A stretch of 64,000 nucleotides of DNA, from the NCBI RefSeq assembly GCF_013376105.1, contig NZ_JAAMFM010000024.1, forward strand, positions 1 through 64,000, read 5' to 3'. Below, in pieces: positions 27,753 through 37,204 of this stretch. Under the pieces are notes generated by a model. The model did not search any database. It was not told where the DNA came from and saw only the letters and a list, made by a program, of their open reading frames with translations. Source of the stretch: Arthrobacter wenxiniae (GTDB lineage Bacteria; Actinomycetota; Actinomycetes; Actinomycetales; Micrococcaceae). How positions within the stretch are numbered: position 1 is the stretch's first letter; each line of letters opens with the position of its first letter. Both the position numbers and the translations under genes were made by a program.

Positions 27753-28991
27753 ATGACATTCAACGCCCTTCATAAAGCCCTCGGGCTGGAGCCACGCCCG
27801 CTGGACTTCAGCATGATCAACGATGCGGTGGAGCGCCAGGTGGCAGAGAGCCCTGACCTGGACTGGAAGCGCTGTCTTCCCATGGACACTCAGAAGCCGG
27901 ACTGGAAGAACGAATTCGCTAAGGATGTTGCTGCCATGGCGAACTCCGGCGGAGGTGTCATTGTCTTCGGAGTCGAAGAAGAAAAGGCGGTTGCCAGCCG
28001 CATCGTTAGTACAGGCGGCATTTCTGACGCGCAGGAGCGGACACTGCGGTCGATAGCATTCAGCGCGATCCATCCTCCCGTACTCGGGGCGAGATTCACA
28101 CCGGTAACTGATGGCACCGATACGGTCGTGGTTCTCCACGTGCCAGCAAGCCCTGATGCCCCTCACCTTATCTACAAGGGAGACTACTTCGCAGCGCCCC
28201 TTCGGGACGGCTCCCGAACCGACTGGATGAAGGAGAAGCTCCTCGAGAACGCCTACCGGCTGCGTCTGGATGGCCGCTCGCAGCGGACGGCCGAGCTGGA
28301 GCGACTCCTGGAGTACTCGGGCGGCTCTGCATCGGAGAGGGTGTGGATGGTTGCTGCAGCACTGCCCTTAAACCCGAGGCCTGCTGGGCTGGGCGCGCTC
28401 TCGGTCGAATTGGCGCGTGAGATATTCAAATCAGCACGCAAGAGACGCTTCGTCTTTGCTGAACGCGGTAGCTGGAGCCCCTTCGACTCGATCGACGGCC
28501 TCAATCCGCGTCCTGGCCTCCGGCGGTGGGTCGACCGAACACAGGCCCACCTTTTGCCGTCCACATCGAAAAGGGAGGTGACAGCTGAAGTCCACCACAA
28601 CGGCGCCGTGACCTTGGCCGGCTCGGTGGGTGGGTTCCTGAGCCGGGAAGAGTCCGACAGCAGCCACGTACACCCTAGTGATCTTGAAGGGTTCGTCGCT
28701 GATTTCATGGCTCTTGCGTCCTCGACAGCTCGCGAGGCTGGGCTGGACGGTACATACCAAATTGCGGTGTCTTTGAAATGGGATGGTGCCGCCCCCATGT
28801 ACATTCGGATTCCCGACCAGAGCGGCTATCTCCTGGACACGACCTATGGAACCCCTATCCGCAGATTCGAAAATATCTACTCGGAGTTTGATTCAGGGAG
28901 TAGTGACGAGACCCTCCTGGAGACTGTGCGGCAGACTGCTCTGGACGTTGTAAATCAAGGCGGCGCCCAGTATCTACGTGAGATCAACTAA
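27753..28991 (+). CDS. AlbA_2 / Schlafen-like domain protein
   Basis: The 412-residue protein has an N-terminal AlbA_2 domain at about residues 35-150: DLDWKRCLP, KNEFAKDVAAMANSGGGVIV and FGVEEE. The C-terminal part (about 150-412) is an unassigned alpha/beta region with EVHHNGAVTLAGSVGGF. AlbA_2 domains are related to Schlafen nuclease cores and are frequent in phage-defence loci. No second domain such as a helicase is fused. A defence role is inferred, not shown. Confidence 0.7.
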   Translation: MTFNALHKALGLEPRPLDFSMINDAVERQVAESPDLDWKRCLPMDTQKPDWKNEFAKDVAAMANSGGGVIVFGVEEEKAVASRIVSTGGISDAQERTLRSIAFSAIHPPVLGARFTPVTDGTDTVVVLHVPASPDAPHLIYKGDYFAAPLRDGSRTDWMKEKLLENAYRLRLDGRSQRTAELERLLEYSGGSASERVWMVAAALPLNPRPAGLGALSVELAREIFKSARKRRFVFAERGSWSPFDSIDGLNPRPGLRRWVDRTQAHLLPSTSKREVTAEVHHNGAVTLAGSVGGFLSREESDSSHVHPSDLEGFVADFMALASSTAREAGLDGTYQIAVSLKWDGAAPMYIRIPDQSGYLLDTTYGTPIRRFENIYSEFDSGSSDETLLETVRQTALDVVNQGGAQYLREIN

Positions 28992-29104
28992 CCGCCGGCT
29001 AAGTTCTTGAGACCCATGCCGTCGGCACTGCAGCCCGGACTTCTGGACCCGCCTTGGTAGAGTCAGGGCCGCGGCAGGGGCCGCAGGAACAAGAAGGGGA
29101 ATCG

Positions 29105-29971
29105 ATGGGTTTGGTGACCTGGCTGCGGCAGCGGGGGAAGCGTGAACTCGGGCCGCCGGCGGTGGCCCCGCCGCAGCAACCGACGGATCGGCGAGTCATG
29201 TCCGTCTCGATTGGCTACAGTGCCTGCCTGGAGGTCGCGGGTACGACCACCTTTGCCAAGGAAGCGGTGGAAGGCCTTGCTGCCCGGGAGGGTCTTGGTG
29301 AGCGAGGCTACTACCAGGGCATTGCCCAACTTCAGCGCGACCCGAAGAACCCGGTCAACGCGCGCGCTGTCTCTGTCATCGTCAATGGCGAGAGGGTCGG
29401 CTGCCTCCCCTCCTACGCTTCTGAGGACGTGCACCTGCCCGTGGGTGTAAGCCAACCGGTGCCCTACCAGCTGCACGTCCTGCGGGAGCAGAAGCTCCTG
29501 GCGAAGGCGTATGTCTGGCTTGGCGACGGAGAACCCGCATGGGCCTACACCAAAGTGAATCCCCCGGCGCTGACTCCCCGGGAACGGATCGACAGCGCCC
29601 ACACCGGCCGGTCCGAGATGGTCCGGGAAGCGCTGGAGGGCGGCGGGGCACGAGCGGCCCAGTTCCGGCGGGGCATGGTCGATGGTGTCCACTACCTGGA
29701 GCTCGTTGAGCCAATCAAGCAGTTGAAACGTGAAGGCCGGCTCGAAGAGGCGCTGGTCCTTTGCTATAAGGCCATCCAGGGTGCCGAAAGCGATGCTGGC
29801 GGCCGGGAGCCGGCGCCCTGGTACACGGAGCAGGCAGCCATCGTCCACCGGAAGCTCCGCGAGCGGGACGAGGAAATCGCGGTACTGAAGAGGTGGCTGG
29901 CCAAATGCCCGAAGTCCCGCCGTGGCGGGAGCCGGATCGCGGAACGCCTTGCCAGGCTCGAAGATGCCTAA
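29105..29971 (+). CDS. HIRAN-domain protein with C-terminal helical region
   Basis: The ATG at 29105 is chosen because GAAGGGGA lies just upstream. The 288-residue product contains LQRDPKNPVNARAVSVIVNG followed by ERVGCLPSY, which matches the HIRAN domain that binds DNA ends or 3' termini. A TPR-like helical C-terminus follows (LEEALVLCYKAIQGAESDAG ... RDEEIAVLKRWLAKCPKS). HIRAN is often fused to helicases, but none is present here. A DNA-repair or defence adaptor role is plausible. Confidence 0.65.
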   Translation: MGLVTWLRQRGKRELGPPAVAPPQQPTDRRVMSVSIGYSACLEVAGTTTFAKEAVEGLAAREGLGERGYYQGIAQLQRDPKNPVNARAVSVIVNGERVGCLPSYASEDVHLPVGVSQPVPYQLHVLREQKLLAKAYVWLGDGEPAWAYTKVNPPALTPRERIDSAHTGRSEMVREALEGGGARAAQFRRGMVDGVHYLELVEPIKQLKREGRLEEALVLCYKAIQGAESDAGGREPAPWYTEQAAIVHRKLRERDEEIAVLKRWLAKCPKSRRGGSRIAERLARLEDA

Positions 29972-30077
29972 TCCGGCCGCCGGCCGTGTCCTAGGAAAAG
30001 AACCCGCCGTGAACCCCTTCGGACAGGCCCTTCGTCGCGCCTGCATGATGAACTGAACTCTCTCTCGTCGACACCCG

Positions 30078-30290
30078 TCAGAAGCCTGGATTGATGATTT
30101 CGATCTTCAGTCCGGTCAGATAGTCCACCAGCCAGTCGAGGCCGTCCCCGGCCGCAAAGATTCGTCCTCCCGACGGGACGGCCTTCAAGTCGCCGGCCGC
30201 CACCCGGTCGCCGAAGAAAACATAGGCCCGGTCAGTGTTCCGGCGATTGCTCATCCAGGCCAGGCCGTCGAACCCTGCGGCGTGCGCCAT
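30078..30290 (-). pseudogene. C-terminal remnant of a RES-domain toxin
   Basis: The 70 residues AGFDGLAWMSNRRNTDRAYV ... GDGLDWLVDYL align closely with the C-terminal third of the intact RES protein at 59141 (AGFDGAAWMSRRCNTDRAYV). The N-terminal NAD-binding part is missing. It is a relic of a third RES module. Confidence 0.75.
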
Positions 30291-30301
30291 AGACTAAGGC
30301 G

Positions 30302-30502
30302 ATGAATCTGCGTTTACCGGAAGAGCTGGACCGCCAGCTGGAGCGGCTTGCCGCCGAAGAGCATACGTCCAAGTCCGCGCTGCTGTTGCAAGGTGCTGAA
30401 CTTGTCCTGCAGCGCGCAGGGCGCCGGCGGGACGTTGAAGCCGGCCTCGAATTCATCATGGCCCATGACGCCGAGCTACTCGAACGCTTGGGGGATGCGT
30501 AA
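30302..30502 (+). CDS. Ribbon-helix-helix antitoxin of a Doc-type module
   Basis: The 66-residue protein MNLRLPEELDRQLERLAAEE has the RHH/CopG pattern with a short C-terminal helix (EAGLEFIMAHDAELLERLGDA) likely to bind the toxin. It overlaps the start region of a downstream doc-like gene. The toxin appears broken, so the antitoxin may now be an orphan. Confidence 0.75.
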   Translation: MNLRLPEELDRQLERLAAEEHTSKSALLLQGAELVLQRAGRRRDVEAGLEFIMAHDAELLERLGDA

Positions 30503-30949
30503 CGTCGTTCCTCGACGTTGAAGATGCCCTCAGGGTGATTAACCGCTATGGATTCCACGGCCGAGACATCGGCCTCATCGCCTCAGCCCTGGCACGACCG
30601 GCAACTACCGTCATGGGGGCAGAGGCCTACCCGTCGCTGGCAACCAAAGCCGCCCTACTTCTCGAATCTGTCGCCCGTTTCCACCCTCTCATCGATGGCA
30701 ACAAACGCACCGCCTGGACCCTGATGGCCTTATTCTTGTGGATAAACGGCCACCGCCCATAACTTCACGGCTGACGAAGCGTTCGATCTTGTCCTCGGAG
30801 TTGCCTCCGGAGGCACCGAAGTGGACGAGAGCGCCGGCCTCATCGTCGTCCACCTGGCAGCAAGGTACAGCCCGGACGAAGTGCTCGAAGAAATCCTTGC
30901 GGCAGAAACCCGTGCTGATACCCCACCGCAGCCTGAATCAACCAGTTAG
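30499..30949 (+). pseudogene. doc: Doc/Fic-type toxin, start lost and frameshifted
   Basis: The frame begins TSFLDVEDALRVINRYGFHG with GTA where a GTG start is expected; the next usable start is GTG at 30535. The Fic motif FHPLIDGNKRTAW (family HxFx(D/E)xNKR) is intact. A TAA at about 30761 stops it after WINGHRP, while FTADEAFDLVLGVASGGTEV continues in another frame to 30949, consistent with a 1-nt insertion. Doc toxins phosphorylate EF-Tu. This copy is probably inactive, or misassembled. Confidence 0.75.
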
Positions 30950-30958
30950 GCTGGTCCC

Positions 30959-31648
30959 GTGACCCCGACACCCAGCCCCAGTCCGATCGACGTGGTCGTC
31001 CATGTTGCCCCGGCCGCTGACTGGCAGGTATGGGCTGCCTTCGCGCCTCTCATCGCCGCAATCATAGTGGCACTCATCGCTGTCCCCTCATTGTGGCAGC
31101 GGCACCGGGCAGACAACAGGGCCAAGTGGTGGCAGCGCGCGCAATGGGCGCTGGACGCTTCCATGTCTGATCAGCCCACGCGGGCCGAAATGGGACAGCG
31201 GACCATCAGTCTTCTGGGAAAAAGCAAGCTGACTGCACCGGAGGACGGAGTTCTCCTGAAAATCGGCACCGATGATCCGCTCGAAGCGGCAAACAGCGCC
31301 CGTCTGACGGAAGTTGCTGACGCCCTTGCCGTCTCGGACCAAGTCGAGGTCCACCTCACCGGGGCGTGGTGGACGGTTCAGAAGCGAAGCGGGGCAATGG
31401 AGGGGACACAGATTAAGACACAGGCAGATCGGACGATGACGATGACACTGGCACATACGGGAACCCCACGCAAGCCCACTCAAACAAATATGGACTCCAT
31501 CGCGCCCTCCCGCCGCCCTGCTTCCGTCACCCCCGAAGATCGCAAGGTCCAGATCGCTGCGGCGAAGGCTCGAATTACCCTGAACGAGCTCACCGGCGAT
31601 GTGACACCTGACTGGATCACCGCCCTCTCCAAGGAAGAGCCTGAGTAG
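30959..31648 (+). CDS. Single-span membrane protein, hypothetical
   Basis: The 229-residue product (GTG start) has one N-terminal membrane helix (about 22-44, WAAFAPLIAAIIVALIAVPS). A cytoplasmic region rich in Thr, Arg and Glu follows, with no recognised domain. The segment RADNRAKWWQRAQWALDASM after the helix resembles many small actinobacterial membrane proteins of unknown role. Gene context is a toxin-antitoxin relic and the restriction island. Confidence 0.6.
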   Translation: MTPTPSPSPIDVVVHVAPAADWQVWAAFAPLIAAIIVALIAVPSLWQRHRADNRAKWWQRAQWALDASMSDQPTRAEMGQRTISLLGKSKLTAPEDGVLLKIGTDDPLEAANSARLTEVADALAVSDQVEVHLTGAWWTVQKRSGAMEGTQIKTQADRTMTMTLAHTGTPRKPTQTNMDSIAPSRRPASVTPEDRKVQIAAAKARITLNELTGDVTPDWITALSKEEPE

Positions 31649-31826
31649 TTCCGCCAACATTGCGTGGTGAATAATGGCCAATCGTGAATGCCTGCGCAGC
31701 CGCCTTCGAGGTCTGGATCCGCAGACGTCGTGCACGTTCTTCCATGAAGGAGTCCGGGCGGATGGTGTTGTTCAGGTGGATGTCCTCGTGCCCGTCCACC
31801 TGCGCCGGTGCTGTCCCGGCGGTCAC
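31617..31826 (-). CDS. Short unrecognised ORF, probably a fragment
   Basis: This 69-codon frame encodes IRPDSFMEERARRLRIQTSK and AAAQAFTIGHYSPRNVGGT, which looks like real protein rather than shadow sequence. It overlaps the end of the upstream gene by 32 nt on the opposite strand. No family is recognised; it may be a relic. Confidence 0.3.
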   Translation of the reverse strand: MTAGTAPAQVDGHEDIHLNNTIRPDSFMEERARRLRIQTSKAAAQAFTIGHYSPRNVGGTTQALPWRGR

Positions 31827-31906
31827 AGGTTTGGGCCCCCGGACGCAGCCGCCCGTCAGCCGCGTAGCTGGCCGATAGTAGGGCCGGCGGCGGGGTTCTC
31901 CGTCGC

Positions 31907-34900
31907 TTAGTAGTTTTCTGACACGTAGGCGTACGCCCGGCCAAAAAGTTCACCGGACGGGGGCAACCCGTACCGGGCCAAAACCTTGCGGATGGCAATG
32001 CGGACCGCCTTGTCGCCTTCCTTGGTATTGTTCCAGCCGTCCCACCGAACTTCCTTGACAATGGCGTCGATGTCGGCGACAACCTTGCCGACAATCACGG
32101 GTACGCCCTCCGGTTTGTACTCCTCGAAGATCTGCGTCAGGGCGCCCACGTTCGGGTCCGGCAACAGGTCCAGCCCGACAGCGCCGGAGTCGTCCTCCGC
32201 TTTCTCCGCCGAGGCGAGGTCCCGGGCCAGATCCAAGAGGTCCCGGAGGAAGTCTACGGAGTCGTGCGCCTTGGCCAACTGCCGTTCACGCAGCCGCTCC
32301 AGACGCTCCGCGAGCGTCCTGTAGGCCGGGTGGGCGCCGTTGTCGCCTTCGAGCCGCTTGCGCAGCCGGGTGGCGATGTTGTCAATGACTTCACCGGCGG
32401 TCGTCACCAGGGTGTCGCCGCTGCCCTCGTCCGGATCAATTACACCGGCCTCGATAAGGCGTTTGATGGTGCCCTCATCGGCGATGTCGACGTCCACGCC
32501 GGTGTCGTTGACCGTCACCTCGCCGATGTGGCCGTGGACGAGCTCGAGGGTTTTGGCGCCCAGGCGGTGCCAGAGCAGGTCGCGGGTGTCATCGGCTGGC
32601 ATGACGGAGGCGTACACCTTGGACAGCCATTTGTAGTCGGCCCGGTGGGCTTCCAGGCGCAGGTCCGGGTACGCGGCTTCCCAGATGCCCTGCAGCATCC
32701 CGTACTGGGCGGCGAAGCGCTCCATCGCCTTGTCATCAGGAATGCGGTCGTGGGCGGCCTGTAACGATTCGAAGCCGCTCGAGTTGCGGTCGATGCCGGC
32801 GAAGCGGTCCAGTACGTTGGCGATTTCGATCTCGAACTGCTCCAGCAGCGTGTCGGTTTCGATGTCCTTGCGTGCGTGCTCCGGATTGGCCGGGGACATG
32901 GCCCGGGCGAACCCGTCGCCGAGCCCGATGTAGTCCACAATGAGCCCGTAATGCTTTTCCTGGCCGGTGGTCGGGTTCTTCCAGTTCCTGTTCGTCCGGG
33001 TGATCGCCTGATACAGGGTGTGAAGCTTCATCGGCTTGTCCAGGTACATGACGCCCTCGATGGGGGCGTCGAAGCCGGTGCCCAGCTTGGAGGTGACGAC
33101 GATGAACTTCAGCGGGTCCCCGAGCTGGCGAAACCGGTTGAGGATCGTCTCCTCCTTGTCATCGGTCAGCCTAAACGCCTGCCAGTCGGCGGGGTCCTTG
33201 GGCTGGACGGACATGACGACGGCTGCCGTGTCCGGGGTTGCCCCATCTTGGGCCCGGGACTGCAGCTGCCGGGTCAGCTCTTGGTAATAGGCCACGCAGA
33301 GTCCGCGGTCGTAGGCGACGATCTGGGCTTTCATGCCGAGCGGGTCAATCGTGGAGTAGAAGTGCTCGATGATGTCGGCGCATACTTTCCGGACCCGTTC
33401 CGGGTTGGCGAAGAACGTGCGGGTGTCGGTGGCTTTGGCGGCGACGTATTCCTGCTCCTCCTCCGTCAGGCCTTCCTCGGCAGCGAGCTCATCGAAGGCC
33501 TTGTCCAGATCGGCCTTGCGGATGTGGAAGTCCACCAACCGGGGCGAGACGTGCATGGGCACGGTTGTGCCGTCGGCAATGGATCGGTCCGAGTCGTAGG
33601 TGTTCATCGCATGGTTCGGGTCATCCGGGTCCCCGAACAGCTCGTACGTATTCCGGTCCTCATTGGCGATCGGTGTGCCGGTAAAGCCGAAGAATCGGGC
33701 GTTCGGGAAGGCCGCCCGCAAGAACTTGCCCAGCTGGCCTTCCTGAGTCCGGTGTGCCTCGTCGACCAGGACGATGATGTTCTCCCGGGCGTTGAGCACC
33801 CCGGCGTTCTTGAACTTGTGGACGGTCGTGAATATGATGCCCCGGCGGTCCTCAGACAAAATCCGGCGCAGCTCGGCGGCAGTCTCCGGCGCCTCGAGGG
33901 AGGGCATGCCGGCGCGGAGGAACTGGCGGTACATCTGGGTGACCAGCTGGATCCGGTCCGCGATCAGGATGATGGACGGGTTTTTCAGCTTCGGCTCGTT
34001 GACCAGCTTCACAGCGGCAAACAACATGGCAAGGGTCTTGCCTGAGCCCTGCGTGTGATGGATCAGGCCCTGCTTCTTGGTGCCGTGCAGCGCGCGGGCA
34101 TGGATGGCACGGACGGCCTCCACCTGAGGGTAGCGTGGCACGATCTTGTGCAGCCGCGGCACGCCGGAGTGCTTGCCTTTCAGCTCGTAGGCGGTGAAGT
34201 CGGCGATCACTGACAGCACAGTTTCAGGGTTCAGGAGTAGTTCGACGCTGCGCTTCACCCGCGGCCACCCAGCAGGGAGAATGTCTTCCTCGGTGGAACC
34301 CCAGACGCCCCACGATTCGATGTCCTGTCCGACGGCACCGTAATGGAAGTCTTTACCGTCGGTCGCGACGGAGAATGCGTTGGGCACAAAGAATTCCGGC
34401 CAGCCCGGTTCGTAGATGGCGTGGATCTCGTGGGCGGCCTTCAGCCACGTGATCCGTGCGTCCAGCCGGGTCTTCGTCTCGACCACGACCAGCGGCATGC
34501 CGTTCACCCAGAGGACCAGATCAAACCGGCACGAGTGTCCCGGGGTGCCAAACGTGACCTCATCGGAGACGACCAAGATGTTGTTAGCGGGATTCTGGAA
34601 GTCGATCAGTTCTACCGGATCGAAACCGTCCCGGCCCTGGAACCGGCGTGTCTTCTGCCCGCGAAGCCACTCCAGGAAATGTTGGTTGGTCGGGACCAGC
34701 CCGTCCTCCCGTGCCGAGAGCATCAGACTGCGCAAGGGCGTCAGCAGTTCGCCAGCCCGCTCCGGCGACTCGGCGATGGCTGGGTTGAGCCGGGCCAGAG
34801 CCGTCTGGAGATCAACCTCGATTAGCACGTCTTCGGTGTGTCGGTCCAGTTGAGACCCCGGGATGTGTTTCCAGCCGGCAGCGACCAGCAAATCCAGAAC

Positions 34901-34939
34901 CGGCCGCTGCACTGTGTTCGATTCGTTGAACCCCGCCAT
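31907..34939 (-). CDS. hsdR: Type I restriction enzyme, R subunit
   Basis: The ATG at 34939 (MAGFNESN) is preferred because it follows the mrr stop, giving about 1010 residues. The N-terminal PD-(D/E)XK nuclease shows FDLVLWVNGMPLVVVETKT; the SF2 motor shows HTQGSGKTLAMLF (motif I), VDEAHRTQEG (DEAH) and GFTGTPIANED. The C-terminal third is helical and probably contacts HsdM. It translocates DNA and cleaves distant from unmethylated sites. It is intact and last in the operon hsdM-hsdS-mrr-hsdR. Confidence 0.95.
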   Translation of the reverse strand: MAGFNESNTVQRPVLDLLVAAGWKHIPGSQLDRHTEDVLIEVDLQTALARLNPAIAESPERAGELLTPLRSLMLSAREDGLVPTNQHFLEWLRGQKTRRFQGRDGFDPVELIDFQNPANNILVVSDEVTFGTPGHSCRFDLVLWVNGMPLVVVETKTRLDARITWLKAAHEIHAIYEPGWPEFFVPNAFSVATDGKDFHYGAVGQDIESWGVWGSTEEDILPAGWPRVKRSVELLLNPETVLSVIADFTAYELKGKHSGVPRLHKIVPRYPQVEAVRAIHARALHGTKKQGLIHHTQGSGKTLAMLFAAVKLVNEPKLKNPSIILIADRIQLVTQMYRQFLRAGMPSLEAPETAAELRRILSEDRRGIIFTTVHKFKNAGVLNARENIIVLVDEAHRTQEGQLGKFLRAAFPNARFFGFTGTPIANEDRNTYELFGDPDDPNHAMNTYDSDRSIADGTTVPMHVSPRLVDFHIRKADLDKAFDELAAEEGLTEEEQEYVAAKATDTRTFFANPERVRKVCADIIEHFYSTIDPLGMKAQIVAYDRGLCVAYYQELTRQLQSRAQDGATPDTAAVVMSVQPKDPADWQAFRLTDDKEETILNRFRQLGDPLKFIVVTSKLGTGFDAPIEGVMYLDKPMKLHTLYQAITRTNRNWKNPTTGQEKHYGLIVDYIGLGDGFARAMSPANPEHARKDIETDTLLEQFEIEIANVLDRFAGIDRNSSGFESLQAAHDRIPDDKAMERFAAQYGMLQGIWEAAYPDLRLEAHRADYKWLSKVYASVMPADDTRDLLWHRLGAKTLELVHGHIGEVTVNDTGVDVDIADEGTIKRLIEAGVIDPDEGSGDTLVTTAGEVIDNIATRLRKRLEGDNGAHPAYRTLAERLERLRERQLAKAHDSVDFLRDLLDLARDLASAEKAEDDSGAVGLDLLPDPNVGALTQIFEEYKPEGVPVIVGKVVADIDAIVKEVRWDGWNNTKEGDKAVRIAIRKVLARYGLPPSGELFGRAYAYVSENY

Positions 34940-34943
34940 GAAG

Positions 34944-36008
34944 CTACGCCCCCGGCTCTTCGTCGAGGACCCAGGCAAGCTTTAACGGCAGCTTGTTCCG
35001 GGTCTCTTGTGGGAGGTCAGGGTAGACCTTGAAGAGTTGCTCCATAAGGGCCTCCGAGTCCCAGAAACCCATCCGTGTCCGTTGATGGGAGAACTCCCTC
35101 CTGGCGTTCGTGTTGATGCCGCCCCACGCGACGAGAAGCCCTTGGTCCGCCTGGTTACTGGTGACGGCGCCCTGCAGGCCCCGCACGACGGGAGCGCCAA
35201 TCTGTGTCGACTCGGACTTGACCTCGACAACAAGAGTCGGGGAATCCAACCCCAACGGGCCGCGCCCGGCCAGGATGTCCACACCGCCGTCAGGGCCTTC
35301 CGGAGAAACTTCGCAGACATACCCCAGAACGGTCAGGATGTCGGCAACCAGGTATGTGAGCTTGTGTCCGGAAAAGTTCTCAACTATGTGTGTCCGGATC
35401 CTGTCCTTGATTGCATCCATCGTCGGAGCAGTCTCGGGGTCAAGCACACCTGCCGCCTCAATATCGGCGGTAGTCGCGGCCCGGGGCTGTGCCAGTCCTG
35501 GCGTAGCGCCGAAAAATCCCGGGTCCACCCCGTTGCGAAGCACTGCATGCAGTCGGTCGTCGGCGTTATGTCGGGACGGGCTAAATACCGTCATTGCCCC
35601 GTTGATCATGTTCAGCAGGTCATCCTTCAACACCGAGCGTGAAAAGTGATCCGGAAGCCAGTCCACGTCAATATGATGCCGGTGCCGCCTGTCCACGGCG
35701 GAAGCGTCATAAGAGTACCCGGCCCGGCAAGTCCCGAAGGCCAGCTCCCCGCTACGCTTCAGCGGCATGATGATCAAGTCTCCAGGCTGGATCACGCCCT
35801 GCAACGCCCACAGTTGGCCTGTGTAGTTGGCTCGCCGCATCACGGAATCAGCGGGGAACGCGGCATCGACGAGCGCCCGGACGTCCTCACGGCTCCGGCA
35901 GGCAGTCATGTCACCGATCTCCGGCCATCCGACCCCCGCCCGCCCCGAAGTGAGGTTCCAGTCCTCGTCTTCCCCGCTCGCTCCCGCCCGAACCACCCAT
36001 GTCGTCAT
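34944..36008 (-). CDS. Mrr-like restriction endonuclease embedded in type I operon
   Basis: The 354-residue protein starts inside the hsdS stop (ATGA overlap). The N-terminal half (TWVVRAGASG, GVGWPEIGD, QPGDLIIMPLK, DVDWLPDHF) resembles PUA/EVE-like modified-base readers (inference). The C-terminal half is an Mrr_cat PD-(D/E)XK nuclease: GHKLTYLVADILTVLGYVCE, GPDGGVDILAGRG and VVEVKS. Mrr enzymes cut modified DNA, so it may add type IV restriction to the type I system. Confidence 0.8.
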   Translation of the reverse strand: MTTWVVRAGASGEDEDWNLTSGRAGVGWPEIGDMTACRSREDVRALVDAAFPADSVMRRANYTGQLWALQGVIQPGDLIIMPLKRSGELAFGTCRAGYSYDASAVDRRHRHHIDVDWLPDHFSRSVLKDDLLNMINGAMTVFSPSRHNADDRLHAVLRNGVDPGFFGATPGLAQPRAATTADIEAAGVLDPETAPTMDAIKDRIRTHIVENFSGHKLTYLVADILTVLGYVCEVSPEGPDGGVDILAGRGPLGLDSPTLVVEVKSESTQIGAPVVRGLQGAVTSNQADQGLLVAWGGINTNARREFSHQRTRMGFWDSEALMEQLFKVYPDLPQETRNKLPLKLAWVLDEEPGA

Positions 36009-37204
36009 GCCCCCACCATCTCCATAGAGTCCGCCCCCATCAGCTCGTCATACGTCTCTGGAATTCTATGTGCACCGGACAGGAGAGCTGACAGCAGTTC
36101 ACTGCGGAGTCTCCGAAGCGACTTCGCAGTCGCGCGCGTCCGATGAATAACGTCGATCTGGTTCTGGTTCAAGGCACCAATGCGAGACTGCACTTCGAGA
36201 TCAGCCGGCCACCTCACCGACAGCTGGCGGATCGCCTCTTGGGAGATGTTCTTCATGCTTCCAGACGTACCCGTTCCGCTCATCTGTATTTGTTCCCTCA
36301 CCTCGGCGGTTCCTAGGGCCGCCACCAGTGCAGCCGGATCAGCACCGTCTTTGGGAGAAATTCGCAGCGTTTTGTCGCAAAGGAATAAGTTCGGGTAATC
36401 GTATTGAACCAGGCACACCAGACCGACTCGTTCCGGCGTATTTGCTCGACTGATGAGTATGTCTCCAGTCTTGACCGACATTGAGCTGCTGAAAATACCG
36501 GGATCGCTGATTGTCTTGGCTTCGGACGGTAAGAAGCCCAGTTCGTTGATGGCACTCACTTTCAGTACTCCGTATTCATCTTCAGTGGGCGGACGGCCTT
36601 CGGCAGATGGACTCTTGCCCCCCGTAATGCTTGCTATCAAGTCACCGGCCTGAACGTGAGGGAAACTGCTAAACGCCTCGTCGAGCAGTTTCTGAGTCAT
36701 TGACCAGAGGACGTCGGACTTTGCCACTGTGGCCTCGATCGCATCGTCCACGGCCATGATCAGATCGACGATGCGTTGCTGCTCGTCCAGCGGCGGGAGC
36801 GTTACGGGTACCTGGGACAGCTCCTTTTGGGAGAGCGATACGTTTGCCGTCCCCTGCATTCTCGGAACAATGAGCTGGTCTTTGAAATGCTGCAGATAGA
36901 TGTGGAGGAACCTAGTACTGCACTTGGCGGGATTTCTTACTTCGCACGCGGTCACGATGTTGGCGACGGCAAACCGTCCGCTCGCATAGTGCACACGCTT
37001 CAGTGACGCATGCCCGTGGCCGGTCGAGGAAACCATGGGGACGCATACAGCTTCGCCCTCGAACTGGAAATCAGTCGAAGACAGCGGCTCTGGACCTGTG
37101 ACGATCAGAGGATATTGGCCTGGAGCGGTCTTTAGGGTTGGGGACGTGCCTTTCGTGAACTTGCACAGCTCGCCCAGCAGGACCCCTTCCCAATCAGAAG
37201 TCAA
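36005..37204 (-). CDS. hsdS: Type I restriction enzyme, specificity subunit
   Basis: The 399-residue protein has two target-recognition domains separated by conserved helices (PPLDEQQRIVDLIMAVDDAI, and a second related segment near the C-terminus with NQNQIDVIHRTRATAKSLRR). Each recognition domain reads one half of a bipartite site. The gene overlaps hsdM by 11 nt and the Mrr gene by 4 nt. The recognition sequence cannot be read from the protein here. Confidence 0.9.
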   Translation of the reverse strand: MTSDWEGVLLGELCKFTKGTSPTLKTAPGQYPLIVTGPEPLSSTDFQFEGEAVCVPMVSSTGHGHASLKRVHYASGRFAVANIVTACEVRNPAKCSTRFLHIYLQHFKDQLIVPRMQGTANVSLSQKELSQVPVTLPPLDEQQRIVDLIMAVDDAIEATVAKSDVLWSMTQKLLDEAFSSFPHVQAGDLIASITGGKSPSAEGRPPTEDEYGVLKVSAINELGFLPSEAKTISDPGIFSSSMSVKTGDILISRANTPERVGLVCLVQYDYPNLFLCDKTLRISPKDGADPAALVAALGTAEVREQIQMSGTGTSGSMKNISQEAIRQLSVRWPADLEVQSRIGALNQNQIDVIHRTRATAKSLRRLRSELLSALLSGAHRIPETYDELMGADSMEMVGA

